Below, one piece after another: positions 27,230 through 35,234 of a stretch of DNA of 64,000 nt. The notes under the pieces were generated by a model. That model worked only from the letters and a program-made list of their open reading frames with translations. It did no database searches and was not told the DNA's origin. Every line of letters begins with the position of its first letter. Position 1 is the first letter of the stretch. Source of the DNA: Kribbella catacumbae DSM 19601 (GTDB lineage Bacteria; Actinomycetota; Actinomycetes; Propionibacteriales; Kribbellaceae); the NCBI RefSeq assembly GCF_000372465.1, contig NZ_AQUZ01000003.1, forward strand, positions 220,904-284,903, written 5' to 3'. Position numbers and translations under genes: made by a program.

Positions 27230-27331
27230 TGTCCCGACCGACAGGACATAGTGCCGATTCTGGGGTCCGGCGGGTTGGCACTGAGCGTGACCTTTGGGCG
27301 TGGGTGTGACTATGTCCTGTCGGTCGGGACA
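27230..27331. repeat. Inverted repeat, 23-bp perfect arms, 56-nt spacer
   Basis: Arms 27230-27252 and 27309-27331 (core CCCGACCGACAGGACATAGT) are perfect reverse complements. It begins 8 bp after the phosphatase stop and its right arm contains the stop codon of the convergent TetR gene, so it may end both transcripts. The 56-nt spacer length equals that of the element at 45425. Confidence 0.88.
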
Positions 27332-27879
27332 GCAACCAGGTTGACGAGTAGCTCGACGCGGTTCTCGTGGTGGTCCGGTCGCAGCCGCTTGCCGGCCTGG
27401 AGTGTGGCCAGTCCGTGGAGTGAACTCCAGAAGAGTTCGGCAAGCGTCTCGGTAGCGCCGTCGGCGTACGGGTCGACTGCGGCGAGGAAGACGGCGAAGG
27501 CCGCGCGCAGGCTGGCGGGGATCTCGCCGACGGCAAACGTCAACTCGCTCCGCCGTACGAACATCGCCTGATACAAGGCCGGATGCTCACGAGCGAACGC
27601 CAGGTACGCATCCGCCAACCCCCGCAACTTCGCCCGCCGAACACCCTCCGTCAGCGCAACGGTGAGTTCTTCGAAGCCCTGGAGGGCGACCGCGGACGCG
27701 ATGGCGTCCATGTTCTTGAAGTGGCTGTAGAGGACCGGCTGGCTGTACTCGACCTTCTCGGCGAGCTTGCGGGTGGTGACCGCGTCCCAGCCCTCCGCCT
27801 CGGCGAGCTCCCGGGCGGCGTCGACGATCAGCCGGCTGCGCTCCTCGCGCGCCTTCTCTTTCCTCTGCTGGGCTGGCAT
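27310..27879 (-). CDS. TetR-family regulator next to a small membrane protein gene
   Basis: The 189-residue protein has an N-terminal helix-turn-helix (TTRKLAEKVEYSQPVLYSHF) and a helical ligand domain with a WHG-type C-terminal segment (ELFWSSLHGLATLQAGKRLR). I start at MPAQQRKEKA (27879); an earlier codon at 27906 would place the start within the operator cluster. It diverges from the DUF4267-like gene at 28005, and repeated TAGC-type sites lie between the two, so it probably represses both. Confidence 0.87.
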   Translation of the reverse strand: MPAQQRKEKAREERSRLIVDAARELAEAEGWDAVTTRKLAEKVEYSQPVLYSHFKNMDAIASAVALQGFEELTVALTEGVRRAKLRGLADAYLAFAREHPALYQAMFVRRSELTFAVGEIPASLRAAFAVFLAAVDPYADGATETLAELFWSSLHGLATLQAGKRLRPDHHENRVELLVNLVAVPTDRT

Positions 27880-27890
27880 GACCCTGACCC

Positions 27891-27952
27891 TAGCATCGCT
27901 AGACAATCTAGCGACGGCAGCGCTAGCATCGCTATGAAAGCTAGCAACGCTA
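27891..27952. promoter_or_regulatory. Cluster of three TAGCAWCGCTA sites (TetR operator candidates)
   Basis: TAGCATCGCTA occurs at 27891-27901 and 27924-27934, and TAGCAACGCTA at 27942-27952. Each is a near-palindrome with TAGC/GCTA half-sites. Further CTAGCG half-sites lie between. The cluster fills the space between tetR and the divergent gene at 28005. Confidence 0.7.
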
Positions 27953-28004
27953 GAATCGCTCCCTTCGCCTTCCTTCCTTCCTTCCCTTGCATTGGAGAAA
28001 CGAC

Positions 28005-28439
28005 ATGACCCTGCGCCGCCTGACCACCATCCTGACCGTCGTCCTCGGCCTCGCGCCGATCACCTTCGGCCTGAATTTCCTGCTCGACCCGCAAGGTGCC
28101 GCGAGCGGGTTCGGCATCGACCCCTGGCCGACCGGCAACGAGGCCGGGTACTTCGCCGTCAAGGCCGGCCGCGACCTCGCCTTGGGACTGAACATCCTCG
28201 TCCTGCTCGCGCTCGGTCAGCGCCGCGCGACCGGCATCGTGATGGCCCTCGTCACGCTCGTCCCGATCGTCGACATGGTCACCGTCCTCACCCATGGCGG
28301 TTCGGCCGCCACGGCCCTCGGCATCCACGGTCTGACCGCCGTCATCGTCGCGATCGTCGCCGCCCTACTCCTGCGGGAGCGCCCGCTCGTAGAGGTCGAT
28401 CGCGCAGTACTCCCGAAAGCCGAGGCCGCCATAAACTGA
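28005..28439 (+). CDS. DUF4267-like small integral membrane protein
   Basis: The 144-residue protein has four hydrophobic helices with few charged residues between them, starting MTLRRLTTILTVVLGLAPIT. The segment EAGYFAVKAGRDLALGLNIL resembles DUF4267 proteins, which are often paired with a TetR gene as here. GGAGAAACGAC precedes the ATG. The function is unknown. Its 3' end overlaps the convergent GNAT gene by 75 bp, which is long but common in compact actinobacterial genomes. Confidence 0.7.
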   Translation: MTLRRLTTILTVVLGLAPITFGLNFLLDPQGAASGFGIDPWPTGNEAGYFAVKAGRDLALGLNILVLLALGQRRATGIVMALVTLVPIVDMVTVLTHGGSAATALGIHGLTAVIVAIVAALLLRERPLVEVDRAVLPKAEAAIN

Positions 28440-29144
28440 CCGCCCAGCAGGCGACGCCCCCAGTACGGCGTACTGGCTGCCCGAGTCCCGCGCCTCCCGC
28501 AGTACGGCGGCCGTGATCGCGGCGCCTATCCCGCGTCGCCTCGCCTCGGGCACTGTCATCACGAAGTACAGGCCGGCCACCCCGGCCGCGAGGAACACCG
28601 TCGCCGTGGCTACGGGCTGATCACCGAGATAGCCCAGATAGTGCCGCCACGGATCGGTGACGCCCAGTCGCCGATAGACCTCACTCACCCACCGCGCTTC
28701 CTTTGGGCCCTCGCCGAAACCCCGGCCCAGGGTGTGCTCCCAAACCCCCAACTCCGCAAGGCCGATCCGCTCGACCCGCAGGCCGGCCGCCTCGGCCTCC
28801 CGCAGTTCGGTGAGGCGGAGGGCCATGCCTGGTTCGCTGCCGGCGTGAGAGAAACCCGCGGCCAGCAAGCGATCGCCAAGGTCCAGCGGCCGCATCGACG
28901 GACCGACGTGCCAGCTGCCCGGTACGCCGTGATTCTTCAACTCCTGTAAGGATTCCGCGATCACCTGATCGGCATCGTCAGCCGCGCAGGACACGACCGC
29001 GTTGTGGTAGTCGATCGGCGATCCACCGATCGTCCACCGCACCTCATGGTCGGACCGCTGGCGCCCACCACCCGCGGCGCCCATCGCCAGCAGCAGTTCG
29101 GCGGCGTTGTCCTCGATCGCGCGGATCAGCTCGGCGTCGTCCAT
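28365..29144 (-). CDS. GNAT-family N-acetyltransferase
   Basis: The C-terminal half has the acetyl-CoA loop VPEARRRGIGAAITAAVLRE (R/Q-x-x-G-x-G/A type) and the late motif SVYGGLGF with the conserved Tyr. The N-terminal half is less conserved and probably shapes the acceptor site. The protein is 259 residues from ATG 29144; a GTG at 29168 is an alternative. The acceptor substrate cannot be told from the sequence. Confidence 0.85.
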   Translation of the reverse strand: MDDAELIRAIEDNAAELLLAMGAAGGGRQRSDHEVRWTIGGSPIDYHNAVVSCAADDADQVIAESLQELKNHGVPGSWHVGPSMRPLDLGDRLLAAGFSHAGSEPGMALRLTELREAEAAGLRVERIGLAELGVWEHTLGRGFGEGPKEARWVSEVYRRLGVTDPWRHYLGYLGDQPVATATVFLAAGVAGLYFVMTVPEARRRGIGAAITAAVLREARDSGSQYAVLGASPAGRSVYGGLGFREYCAIDLYERALPQE

Positions 29145-29185
29145 CTCCGTAGTCTGCCGTGATCGCACCGACAGGTTCGAGTGAT

Positions 29186-29238
29186 TAGGGCGTGTCTCCT
29201 TGTCTCGTGCGTGCTGCGCGGCACGGAGACACGCCCTA
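29186..29238. repeat. Inverted repeat, 14-bp perfect arms, 25-nt spacer
   Basis: TAGGGCGTGTCTCC (29186-29199) and its perfect reverse complement (29225-29238) flank a 25-nt spacer. It lies between two minus-strand genes, and the stop codon of the Nudix gene is the last triplet of the element. It may act as a terminator for the Nudix transcript. Confidence 0.8.
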
Positions 29239-29640
29239 TCCCGGCAACGCGTTCCATTGCGCCAGCGTGGAGGCGAGCAAGGTGGAGGTCGGCAGGTTCT
29301 CGAACTCCTCGCGGTTCACGAACCGGGCGTCCAGCGCGTCGTCACCCGCCGTCAGCGTGCCACCGACCGACGCCGCCTGGTAGTCGCGGATCACGTACAG
29401 CTTGCCGTTCGGGGCGTCCCGTTCGACCTCGCCGACCAGCTCACCGACCTCGACCCGCAGGCCGGTCTCTTCGGCGACTTCCCGCGCCACGGCGGTCAAA
29501 TCGTCCTCGCCCGGCTCGACCCGGCCACCCGGCAACGACCACAGTCCGCGGCCCGGTTCTCCTGCTCGCTGGATGACGAGCAGCCGGTGCTGTTCGTCGT
29601 ACACGAGAGCGCCGACACAGTCGACCCGTTGCGGTTCCAT
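29236..29640 (-). CDS. Nudix hydrolase
   Basis: The 134-residue protein has a full Nudix box, GX5EX7REUXEEXGU, read as GGRVEPGEDDLTAVAREVAE plus ETG. The family hydrolyses nucleoside diphosphate-linked compounds, with Mg2+ bound by the box glutamates. An in-frame ATG at 29652 is also possible. It diverges from the PHP gene with about 79 bp between starts. The specific substrate is unknown; the LYVIRDYQA segment does not decide it. Confidence 0.9.
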   Translation of the reverse strand: MEPQRVDCVGALVYDEQHRLLVIQRAGEPGRGLWSLPGGRVEPGEDDLTAVAREVAEETGLRVEVGELVGEVERDAPNGKLYVIRDYQAASVGGTLTAGDDALDARFVNREEFENLPTSTLLASTLAQWNALPG

Positions 29641-29719
29641 GGGGAAAACCATAGGGCCGTCGCCCGGCCCGGATAGCATCACTGCTGACAGTTGTCCAGA
29701 GAAGGGATCCCGATCACTC

Positions 29720-30604
29720 GTGCGCATCGACCTGCACACCCATTCGAACCGCTCGGACGGCACCGATCCGGTCGACGTCCTGATCGCGCATGCGAAGCGG
29801 GACGGGCTGGACGTGATCGCGCTCACCGATCACGACACGGCCGACGGCTGGGGCGAGGGTCGGCGGGCCGCCGAGGACCTCGGGATCGGCTTCGTGCCGG
29901 GGATCGAGATCTCCTGCAAGCTGAACGGCATCAGCGTGCACCTGCTCGGGTACCTCCTCGACCCGTCGTACCAGCCGCTGGCCGGCGAACTGGCCACGGT
30001 CCGTGACGGCCGGACCGACCGGATCCCGTCGATCGTTGCCCGCCTCAACGGCATGGGCGTCGCGCTGACCGTCGACGAGGTCCTCGCCCAGGCGACCGGG
30101 ACGCCGTCGGTCGGCCGCCCGCACGTCGCCGACGCGCTGGTGGCCAACGGTACGGTCGCGGATCGCGGTGAGGCGTTCGACCGGTTCCTGGCCGACGGGC
30201 GCCCCGGGCACGTCTCGCACTACGCGATCGAGCCCGGCCGTGCGATCGACGTCGTCCGCGCGGCCGGCGGCGTACCGGTGATCGCTCATCCGTGGGGCCG
30301 GTCCAGCTACAAGGTGATGACCCCGGCGACGATCGCGCGCCTGGTCGCCGATCACGGACTGGCCGGAATCGAGGTCGACCACCAGGACCACTCACCGCAG
30401 TCCCGTACTGCGTTGCGCGCGATCGCGCAGGAGCTCGGCATCATCTACACCGGCTCCAGCGACCACCACGGGGTGGGCAAGATCGACCACGATCTGGGCG
30501 TCAACACGACCGAGCCGGAGCAGTTCGAGCGGCTCCTCGAGGTCGCGAAGGCGAACGCGGCGGCCGCCGCCGACGCGACGGTGCCCGAGGCGTACCTGCC
30601 GTGA
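29720..30604 (+). CDS. PHP-domain phosphoesterase
   Basis: The 294-residue protein starts VRIDLHTHSNRSDGTDPVDV, the first metal-binding motif of PHP enzymes. The other metal ligands are visible in LTDHDT, PGIEISC, VIAHPWG and SSDHHG. Related proteins hydrolyse 3',5'-nucleoside bisphosphates or degrade short RNA 5'-3' (RNase AM/YciV type), which is the likely role here. The GTG at 29720 follows GAAGGGA. The stop overlaps the start of the MarC gene (GTGA). Confidence 0.9.
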   Translation: MRIDLHTHSNRSDGTDPVDVLIAHAKRDGLDVIALTDHDTADGWGEGRRAAEDLGIGFVPGIEISCKLNGISVHLLGYLLDPSYQPLAGELATVRDGRTDRIPSIVARLNGMGVALTVDEVLAQATGTPSVGRPHVADALVANGTVADRGEAFDRFLADGRPGHVSHYAIEPGRAIDVVRAAGGVPVIAHPWGRSSYKVMTPATIARLVADHGLAGIEVDHQDHSPQSRTALRAIAQELGIIYTGSSDHHGVGKIDHDLGVNTTEPEQFERLLEVAKANAAAAADATVPEAYLP

Positions 30605-31218
30605 ACGACGTCATCAACCTCTCGCTGCTCAGCTCGGTCTTCGTCACGCTGTTCGTGATCATGGACCCGCCGGGCACGGTGCCGGTCTTCATCTCGCTGA
30701 CGGCGGGGCAGTCGCGCACGGTACGGAAGAAGGCTGCCTGGCAGGCGGTGCTGGTCGCGTTCGGCGTGATCGTCGTCTTCGCCATCTTCGGCCAGCAGAT
30801 CCTGAGCCAGCTCCACATCTCCCTGCCCGCGCTGCAGTGTGCGGGCGGCCTGCTGCTCCTGCTGATCGCGCTGCAGTTGCTGACCGACACGGCCGAGGAC
30901 CCGGTCCAGACGAAGAACGTGAACATCGCCTTCGTGCCGCTCGGTACGCCGCTGCTGGCCGGTCCGGGCGCCATCGTCGCCACCATGGTTTTCGTCCAGC
31001 GCGCCGACGGGGCGCTGCCGGACGTGGTCGCGATCTCGGCCGGGATCGTGCTGATCCACGTGGTGATGTGGCTGACCCTGCGGTTCTCCGGGCTGATCAT
31101 GCGGCTGCTGGGCGAGAACGGCGTCCTGCTCGTCACCCGGATCGCTGGTTTGCTGCTCAGCGCAATCGCAGTACAACTGGTCGCGGACGCGGTGACAGAC
31201 TTCATCAAGGCAGGCTGA
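30601..31218 (+). CDS. marC: MarC (UPF0056) family integral membrane protein
   Basis: The 205-residue protein has six hydrophobic helices. FVIMDPPGTVPVFISLTAGQ near the start and PLGTPLLAGPGAIVATMVFV in the middle are the two repeated MarC/NAAT motifs. The role is unsettled; the name derives from early work on multiple antibiotic resistance that did not hold up. Its GTG overlaps the PHP stop, so the two genes are coupled. Confidence 0.92.
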   Translation: MNDVINLSLLSSVFVTLFVIMDPPGTVPVFISLTAGQSRTVRKKAAWQAVLVAFGVIVVFAIFGQQILSQLHISLPALQCAGGLLLLLIALQLLTDTAEDPVQTKNVNIAFVPLGTPLLAGPGAIVATMVFVQRADGALPDVVAISAGIVLIHVVMWLTLRFSGLIMRLLGENGVLLVTRIAGLLLSAIAVQLVADAVTDFIKAG

Positions 31219-31248
31219 CCTGACGCTGCCCGGGATGCCGACTCAAGG

Positions 31249-31270
31249 CACCAGCTGAGATCAGCTGGTG
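31249..31270. terminator. 22-bp palindrome after marC (terminator or operator)
   Basis: CACCAGCTGA and its reverse complement are separated by two bases. The position, 31 bp after the marC stop and 56 bp before the next start, fits either a terminator hairpin or an operator for the hydrolase pair downstream. No T-run follows. Confidence 0.5.
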
Positions 31271-31325
31271 GCTCGTGCCAGCCGGATGTGCGTGGCGTAC
31301 CAGCGGGAGCCAGCACTCTGGTGCC

Positions 31326-32135
31326 ATGAGTGTGAAGACTGCCGGCCGGGCGGCCGTGCCCGGCGCAACGCTGTACTACGAACTGTCCGGCAGCGGTCCG
31401 ATCCTGCTCCTGATCGCCGGGGGAGACGCCGACGCCGGCGTCTTCGACGGCATCGCGCCGCAACTCGCCGCGCAGTACACAGTCGTCGCCTACGACCCCC
31501 GCGGCAACTCCCGCAGCCCATACGACGGCGACCCGGTCGACGAGCGCGTCGACCTCGCCGCCGAGGACGCCCTGGCCGTACTCAACGCAGTCGCCGGCCG
31601 CGCCCCCGCACACGATGACGAACCGGCGTACGTGTTCGGCACCAACTCCGGCGCGATCACCGCGATGGAGTTACTGATCCGCCATCCCGACCGCATCCGC
31701 CGGCTGATCGCCCACGAACCACCCGCCATCGAATTGTTGCCAGACGCAACCGAAGCCCGGGCGTTCTTCCGCTCGGTGCACGACGTCTATCAGCGGGAGG
31801 GACGGACGGCTGCCGACCGGCTGCTCCTCGACGCTCAGACGCCGGACCTCCGTGAGGTGAGCGAGCCCAACGGCGACGTCTTCTACGCGCACAAGCTGCT
31901 GCCCTTCAGCAGCTACGTTCCGGACGTCGCCGCGCTGGTCGCCCTCGAGGACAAATTCGTACCGGCCGTCGGCAGCGAATCCTCGAAGATCCTGCCGTCC
32001 GATCCGATCCTCGCGCTGGCGGACCGCGTCGGCTGGAACGTAATCGCCTTCCCCGGCGGACAACGGGGCTACAGAACTGATCCGTACGAGTTCGCCACCC
32101 TGTTGCGACGGGTGCTGACAGGAGACCTGCGATGA
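31326..32135 (+). CDS. Alpha/beta hydrolase paralogue 1 (Ser present, usual His replaced by Gln)
   Basis: The 269-residue protein has an alpha/beta hydrolase fold: PGATLYYELSGSGPILLLIA at the start, YDPRGNSRS, and the nucleophile elbow FGTNSGAITAM with Ser. Related proteins have a His in a C-terminal FPGGHxGY motif; here it reads FPGGQRGY, so the catalytic His appears to be missing. It overlaps the next gene by four bases (ATGA). The next gene is a paralogue with the opposite defect. The substrate is unknown, and activity alone is doubtful. Confidence 0.8.
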   Translation: MSVKTAGRAAVPGATLYYELSGSGPILLLIAGGDADAGVFDGIAPQLAAQYTVVAYDPRGNSRSPYDGDPVDERVDLAAEDALAVLNAVAGRAPAHDDEPAYVFGTNSGAITAMELLIRHPDRIRRLIAHEPPAIELLPDATEARAFFRSVHDVYQREGRTAADRLLLDAQTPDLREVSEPNGDVFYAHKLLPFSSYVPDVAALVALEDKFVPAVGSESSKILPSDPILALADRVGWNVIAFPGGQRGYRTDPYEFATLLRRVLTGDLR

Positions 32136-33301
32136 CCGCGAAAACCCTGAACAAACTCCCCGTCCCCGGCGCCACCCTGCACTACGAGGTAACCGGCTCC
32201 GGCCCCATGCTCCTCCTGATCCCCGACGGCGACAGCGACTCCGCCGCCTTCGACACCATCACCGGCAAACTAGCCGCCCAATACACAGTCACCACCTATG
32301 ACCCCCGAGGCAACGCCAGAAGCCACACCACCCCACCCACCAGCCACCACCCCACCTCCCCCCGGTACACCGCCGACCCACCTAGCACCCAGCCCAACGA
32401 CGAGCCCGCCTCTGTCCCACCCGCCACCCGGCACACCGGTGAGCCCGCCCCGGCCCTGCCCGCCACCGGGTACGCCGGTGCCCCGCCCAGCACCCGGCCC
32501 GACGGCGAGCCCGCCCCGGCCCTGCCCGCCACCGGGTACGCCAGTGCCCCGCCCAGCATCCGGCCCGACGGCGAGCCCGCGCCCGTCCCGCCCACCACCC
32601 GGTACACCGGTAACCCACCCAGCGCCCCGCCCAACGACGAGCCCGCCTCTTTCCCGCCCGCCACCCGGTACGCCGGTGACCCGGTCGCAGTGTCCACTCT
32701 CGATGCGTTGGCGCTGATCGACCTGATCTCCCCGACCGCCCCGGCCTTCGTCTTCGGCACCGGCGCCGGCGCGATCACCGGGCTCGACCTGATCACCCAC
32801 CACCCCGACCGCGTCCGCCTGCTCGTCGCCCACGAACCACCGTGCATCGACCTACTGCCAGACGCCGCCGACGCACGCGCCTTTTTCGAGGACGTCCACG
32901 ACACCTACCGCCGCGAAGGCGTCGCAATGGCGCAACTCCTGTACGCCGGAGGCACCGGCCTCGACGAGGACGACCTCCCCGCCCCCGAGGATCTGCGCCC
33001 GGAGTACCGCGAGTTCCTCGACCGAACAACCGCCAACGCCGAAACCTACTTCGCCGGCAAACTCCTTGCCTTCATCAACTACCACCCAGACCTGACCGCC
33101 CTGGCCACCCACGCCACCAAGATCGTCCCGGCAGCCGGCCGCCAAGCAGCCAACCACCTCCCGGCCCGCCCCATCGCAATCCTGGCAACCCACCTCGGCT
33201 GGCCAGTAGTAACCTTCCCCGGCGCCCACCCCGGCTACGCCAGCCACCCAACCCCTTTCGCCACCCTTCTAGCCCAGGTCCTGGAGGCCGAACTCACCTA
33301 G
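32132..33301 (+). CDS. Alpha/beta hydrolase paralogue 2 with proline-rich repeat insert (His present, Ser replaced by Ala)
   Basis: This 389-residue protein aligns with the upstream hydrolase at both ends but has about 120 extra residues between YDPRGNARS and the helix STLDALALIDLI. The insert is made of 22-residue Pro/Ala-rich units. The nucleophile elbow is FGTGAGAITGL, with Ala instead of Ser, while the C-terminal FPGAHPGY keeps the His. The protein is therefore a probable pseudoenzyme or works only with its coupled partner. The ATGA overlap ensures joint translation. No frameshift or early stop is seen. Confidence 0.75.
   Translation: MTAKTLNKLPVPGATLHYEVTGSGPMLLLIPDGDSDSAAFDTITGKLAAQYTVTTYDPRGNARSHTTPPTSHHPTSPRYTADPPSTQPNDEPASVPPATRHTGEPAPALPATGYAGAPPSTRPDGEPAPALPATGYASAPPSIRPDGEPAPVPPTTRYTGNPPSAPPNDEPASFPPATRYAGDPVAVSTLDALALIDLISPTAPAFVFGTGAGAITGLDLITHHPDRVRLLVAHEPPCIDLLPDAADARAFFEDVHDTYRREGVAMAQLLYAGGTGLDEDDLPAPEDLRPEYREFLDRTTANAETYFAGKLLAFINYHPDLTALATHATKIVPAAGRQAANHLPARPIAILATHLGWPVVTFPGAHPGYASHPTPFATLLAQVLEAELT
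32363..32680 (+). repeat. In-frame tandem repeats of 66 bp (22 residues) inside the hydrolase gene
   Basis: Four full units and one shortened 13-residue unit follow the pattern [RG]YxxxPPSxxPxxEPAxxxPxT (residues 78-178 of the protein), and a fifth unit begins at 179. Units 3 and 4 differ at four of 22 positions. The repeat expanded without breaking the reading frame. Confidence 0.88.
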
Positions 33302-33400
33302 CCCCACCAGTAATCCTACTGCTTTCCCGCGTTTCCTGAGTGTGAGGTTTTCCCTTGTGGATAAGGGGATTCCGGCCCAGAAACTGTCGGTGACCTCGTC

Positions 33401-33406
33401 TAGTCT
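33401..33406 (+). promoter_or_regulatory. -10 element of a probable leaderless promoter
   Basis: TAGTCT lies 7 nt before the ATG at 33414 and there is no Shine-Dalgarno sequence, the usual picture of leaderless actinobacterial transcripts. The same TAGTCT plus 7 nt arrangement occurs at 49060. Confidence 0.45.
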
Positions 33407-33413
33407 TAGCGGT

Positions 33414-34994
33414 ATGGACAGGCGTGCGGCGGTGTTGATGAGTGGCAGTGAACTGCTGTCGGCTTATGACGCTGTGCATGAGCAGGTCGCCGAACTGGAG
33501 GCCTACGGTGCCGAGTTGCTGGGCAGGATGGAGGAGACTGGTCATGCGAAGGAGATCGGTGCCACTGATACCGCGCGGATGATCGCGGTCCGGTACCGGT
33601 TGGATGCGGCCGAGGCGCACCGCCGGGTCAAGTTCGCCAAAGCCTTGGGCAAGTACGCCGCGGTCGCTGCGGCGCTGCCGAGTCCCGGCAGCACCGACAG
33701 CACCGGCACCGACAGGGACAGGGACGGTGCTGATGGTGTGGTGTTGCATATGGGGCAGGCGCGGGCGATCGTGTCCGCGCTGGAACAGCTCCCGGCCAGT
33801 GCGGGTGTGTCGGTCGAGGAGCTGGTCGAGGCCGAACGGGGCATGGTGCAGGCCGCCCGGCACATGTCGCCCAGTGATCTGCAGGCGATGGGTGTGCAGG
33901 TCCGCAACATCTTGGACACTGACGGCCCTGAGCCGCGCGAGGACGCCGCCCGCCAGCGTGAGGACCTGTGGTTGAAGAAGACCGAGGACGGCGTGAGGTT
34001 CGGTGGCACTCTGGCCGCCGAGAACGCCGAACTGCTGCAGACTCTCGTCCAGGCCGGCGCCAAACCTCACAAGACCGTCGATGGCGACCCTGATCCCCGC
34101 TCTCGCGGCAAACGCCAAGCCGACGCCCTGGTGGACGTTCTGAACATCGCGGCCGGTACCGGTGACCTGCCGACCCGGGGCGGGATCAAGCCGCACATCA
34201 CCGTGATGATCGACCTGGACGACCTGATCCAGGCCGGGAAGAACACCACCGGCGACCTCACCTTCGGCCACGGCCTGTCCGCGAGCGCGATCCGGCGGCT
34301 GGCCTGCGACGCCGGCGTGATTCCCGTCGTGCTCGGCTCCGACAGCCAACCATTGGATGTCGGCCGCGAGGCCCGGTTCGTCACCGATGGGCTGCGCAAC
34401 ACCCTGAACCAACGCGACCGCGGCTGTGTCGTGTGCGGCGCCCCACCGATCTACTGCGACGCCCACCACCTCACCTCGTGGCTCGACGGAGGCGTCACCA
34501 GCATCTCGAACCTCGTGCTGCTATGCCGCGTCCACCACACCGCCTTGCACGACGGCCACTGGACCATTCAGCTGGTCGACAACCAGGTTCAAGTGTCTCG
34601 CCCCACCTGGGCCGACCCGCCACCGCGCAGTACCCGACAACCCGCACCGCCCAGCCCACCGGCAGCCGCACACCCCACGCCGCCGGACGCTGACACCCGC
34701 ACCACTACCGACGACGCCGCACCCACGGACGCCACCACCGCACCCGCACCCACCACCGCCGACACAGCACCCGCGGCGACCGACACCAACACCTGCACCG
34801 CCCCCAACGCCGACGGCGCCACCGCGTCGCCGACTAACGGCACCAGCAATTCACCCGCAGCCGCCCGGACCTGGCCGCACACCGGCAACGTCCCCTGGAT
34901 GACCCCCGAGGAAGCCGCAGCCCTCAACCCCTGGGGGGACAGCACCGACACTCCCTCCCGCACCGACGACCCATCACAAGCCCAGCCAGCCTGA
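33414..34994 (+). CDS. DUF222 / HNH endonuclease domain protein (13E12 repeat family)
   Basis: The 526-residue protein has the DUF222 helical region (about 1-250) and a C-terminal HNH domain: CVVCGAPPIYCDAHHLTSWL, then NLVLLCRVHHTALHDGHW, with the Cys pair and His residues of a zinc-stabilised HNH nuclease. A Thr/Ala/Pro-rich tail of about 130 residues follows. These genes are multicopy in actinobacteria and their role is unsettled; a mobile or DNA-processing role is often assumed. The ATG at 33414 is chosen over an earlier start at 33342. A reverse TTATCCACA match lies about 55 bp upstream. Confidence 0.87.
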   Translation: MDRRAAVLMSGSELLSAYDAVHEQVAELEAYGAELLGRMEETGHAKEIGATDTARMIAVRYRLDAAEAHRRVKFAKALGKYAAVAAALPSPGSTDSTGTDRDRDGADGVVLHMGQARAIVSALEQLPASAGVSVEELVEAERGMVQAARHMSPSDLQAMGVQVRNILDTDGPEPREDAARQREDLWLKKTEDGVRFGGTLAAENAELLQTLVQAGAKPHKTVDGDPDPRSRGKRQADALVDVLNIAAGTGDLPTRGGIKPHITVMIDLDDLIQAGKNTTGDLTFGHGLSASAIRRLACDAGVIPVVLGSDSQPLDVGREARFVTDGLRNTLNQRDRGCVVCGAPPIYCDAHHLTSWLDGGVTSISNLVLLCRVHHTALHDGHWTIQLVDNQVQVSRPTWADPPPRSTRQPAPPSPPAAAHPTPPDADTRTTTDDAAPTDATTAPAPTTADTAPAATDTNTCTAPNADGATASPTNGTSNSPAAARTWPHTGNVPWMTPEEAAALNPWGDSTDTPSRTDDPSQAQPA

Positions 34995-35153
34995 ATGAGG
35001 CGACCGAATGGCCCCTGCCAGAGAACACGGGCAAGATGCCATCGACAGCAGAACCCAGTACTCCCGCCTCCGCTTGAGCTCATCTCGATGGCGTCGATCC
35101 ATTGGCGGCCGCAGCGCGAACAACCACTGGCAACCTCCAAACCTGCAGGCGAC

Positions 35154-35234
35154 TTATCCACAGATCTGAAAGCCCACCCCACCGGCCTGCTCTGCCTCAC
35201 TACGGTCGAACCACCGACCGAAGCAGGGGAAGAC
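35154..35234 (+). promoter_or_regulatory. Conserved leader of RelA/SpoT-like module 1
   Basis: These 81 bp match the leader at 36707-36788 at roughly 85 percent of positions. They begin TTATCCACAGATCTGAAA, which includes a perfect TTATCCACA (DnaA-box consensus) and the palindrome CAGATCTG. Near the start codon CGGTCG (35203-35208) and CGACCG (35215-35220) form a dyad. The AGGGGAAG before the ATG can serve as ribosome binding site. Confidence 0.75.

Noticed and set aside
32363..32680. CRISPR-like array
   Set aside because: The repeats are directly adjacent, in frame and protein-coding, without unique spacers; no cas genes are present.
33414..34994. Mobile element or prophage marked by the HNH nuclease
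   Set aside because: No integrase, transposase, terminal repeats or phage structural genes are found around it; DUF222/HNH genes are common single genes in actinobacteria.
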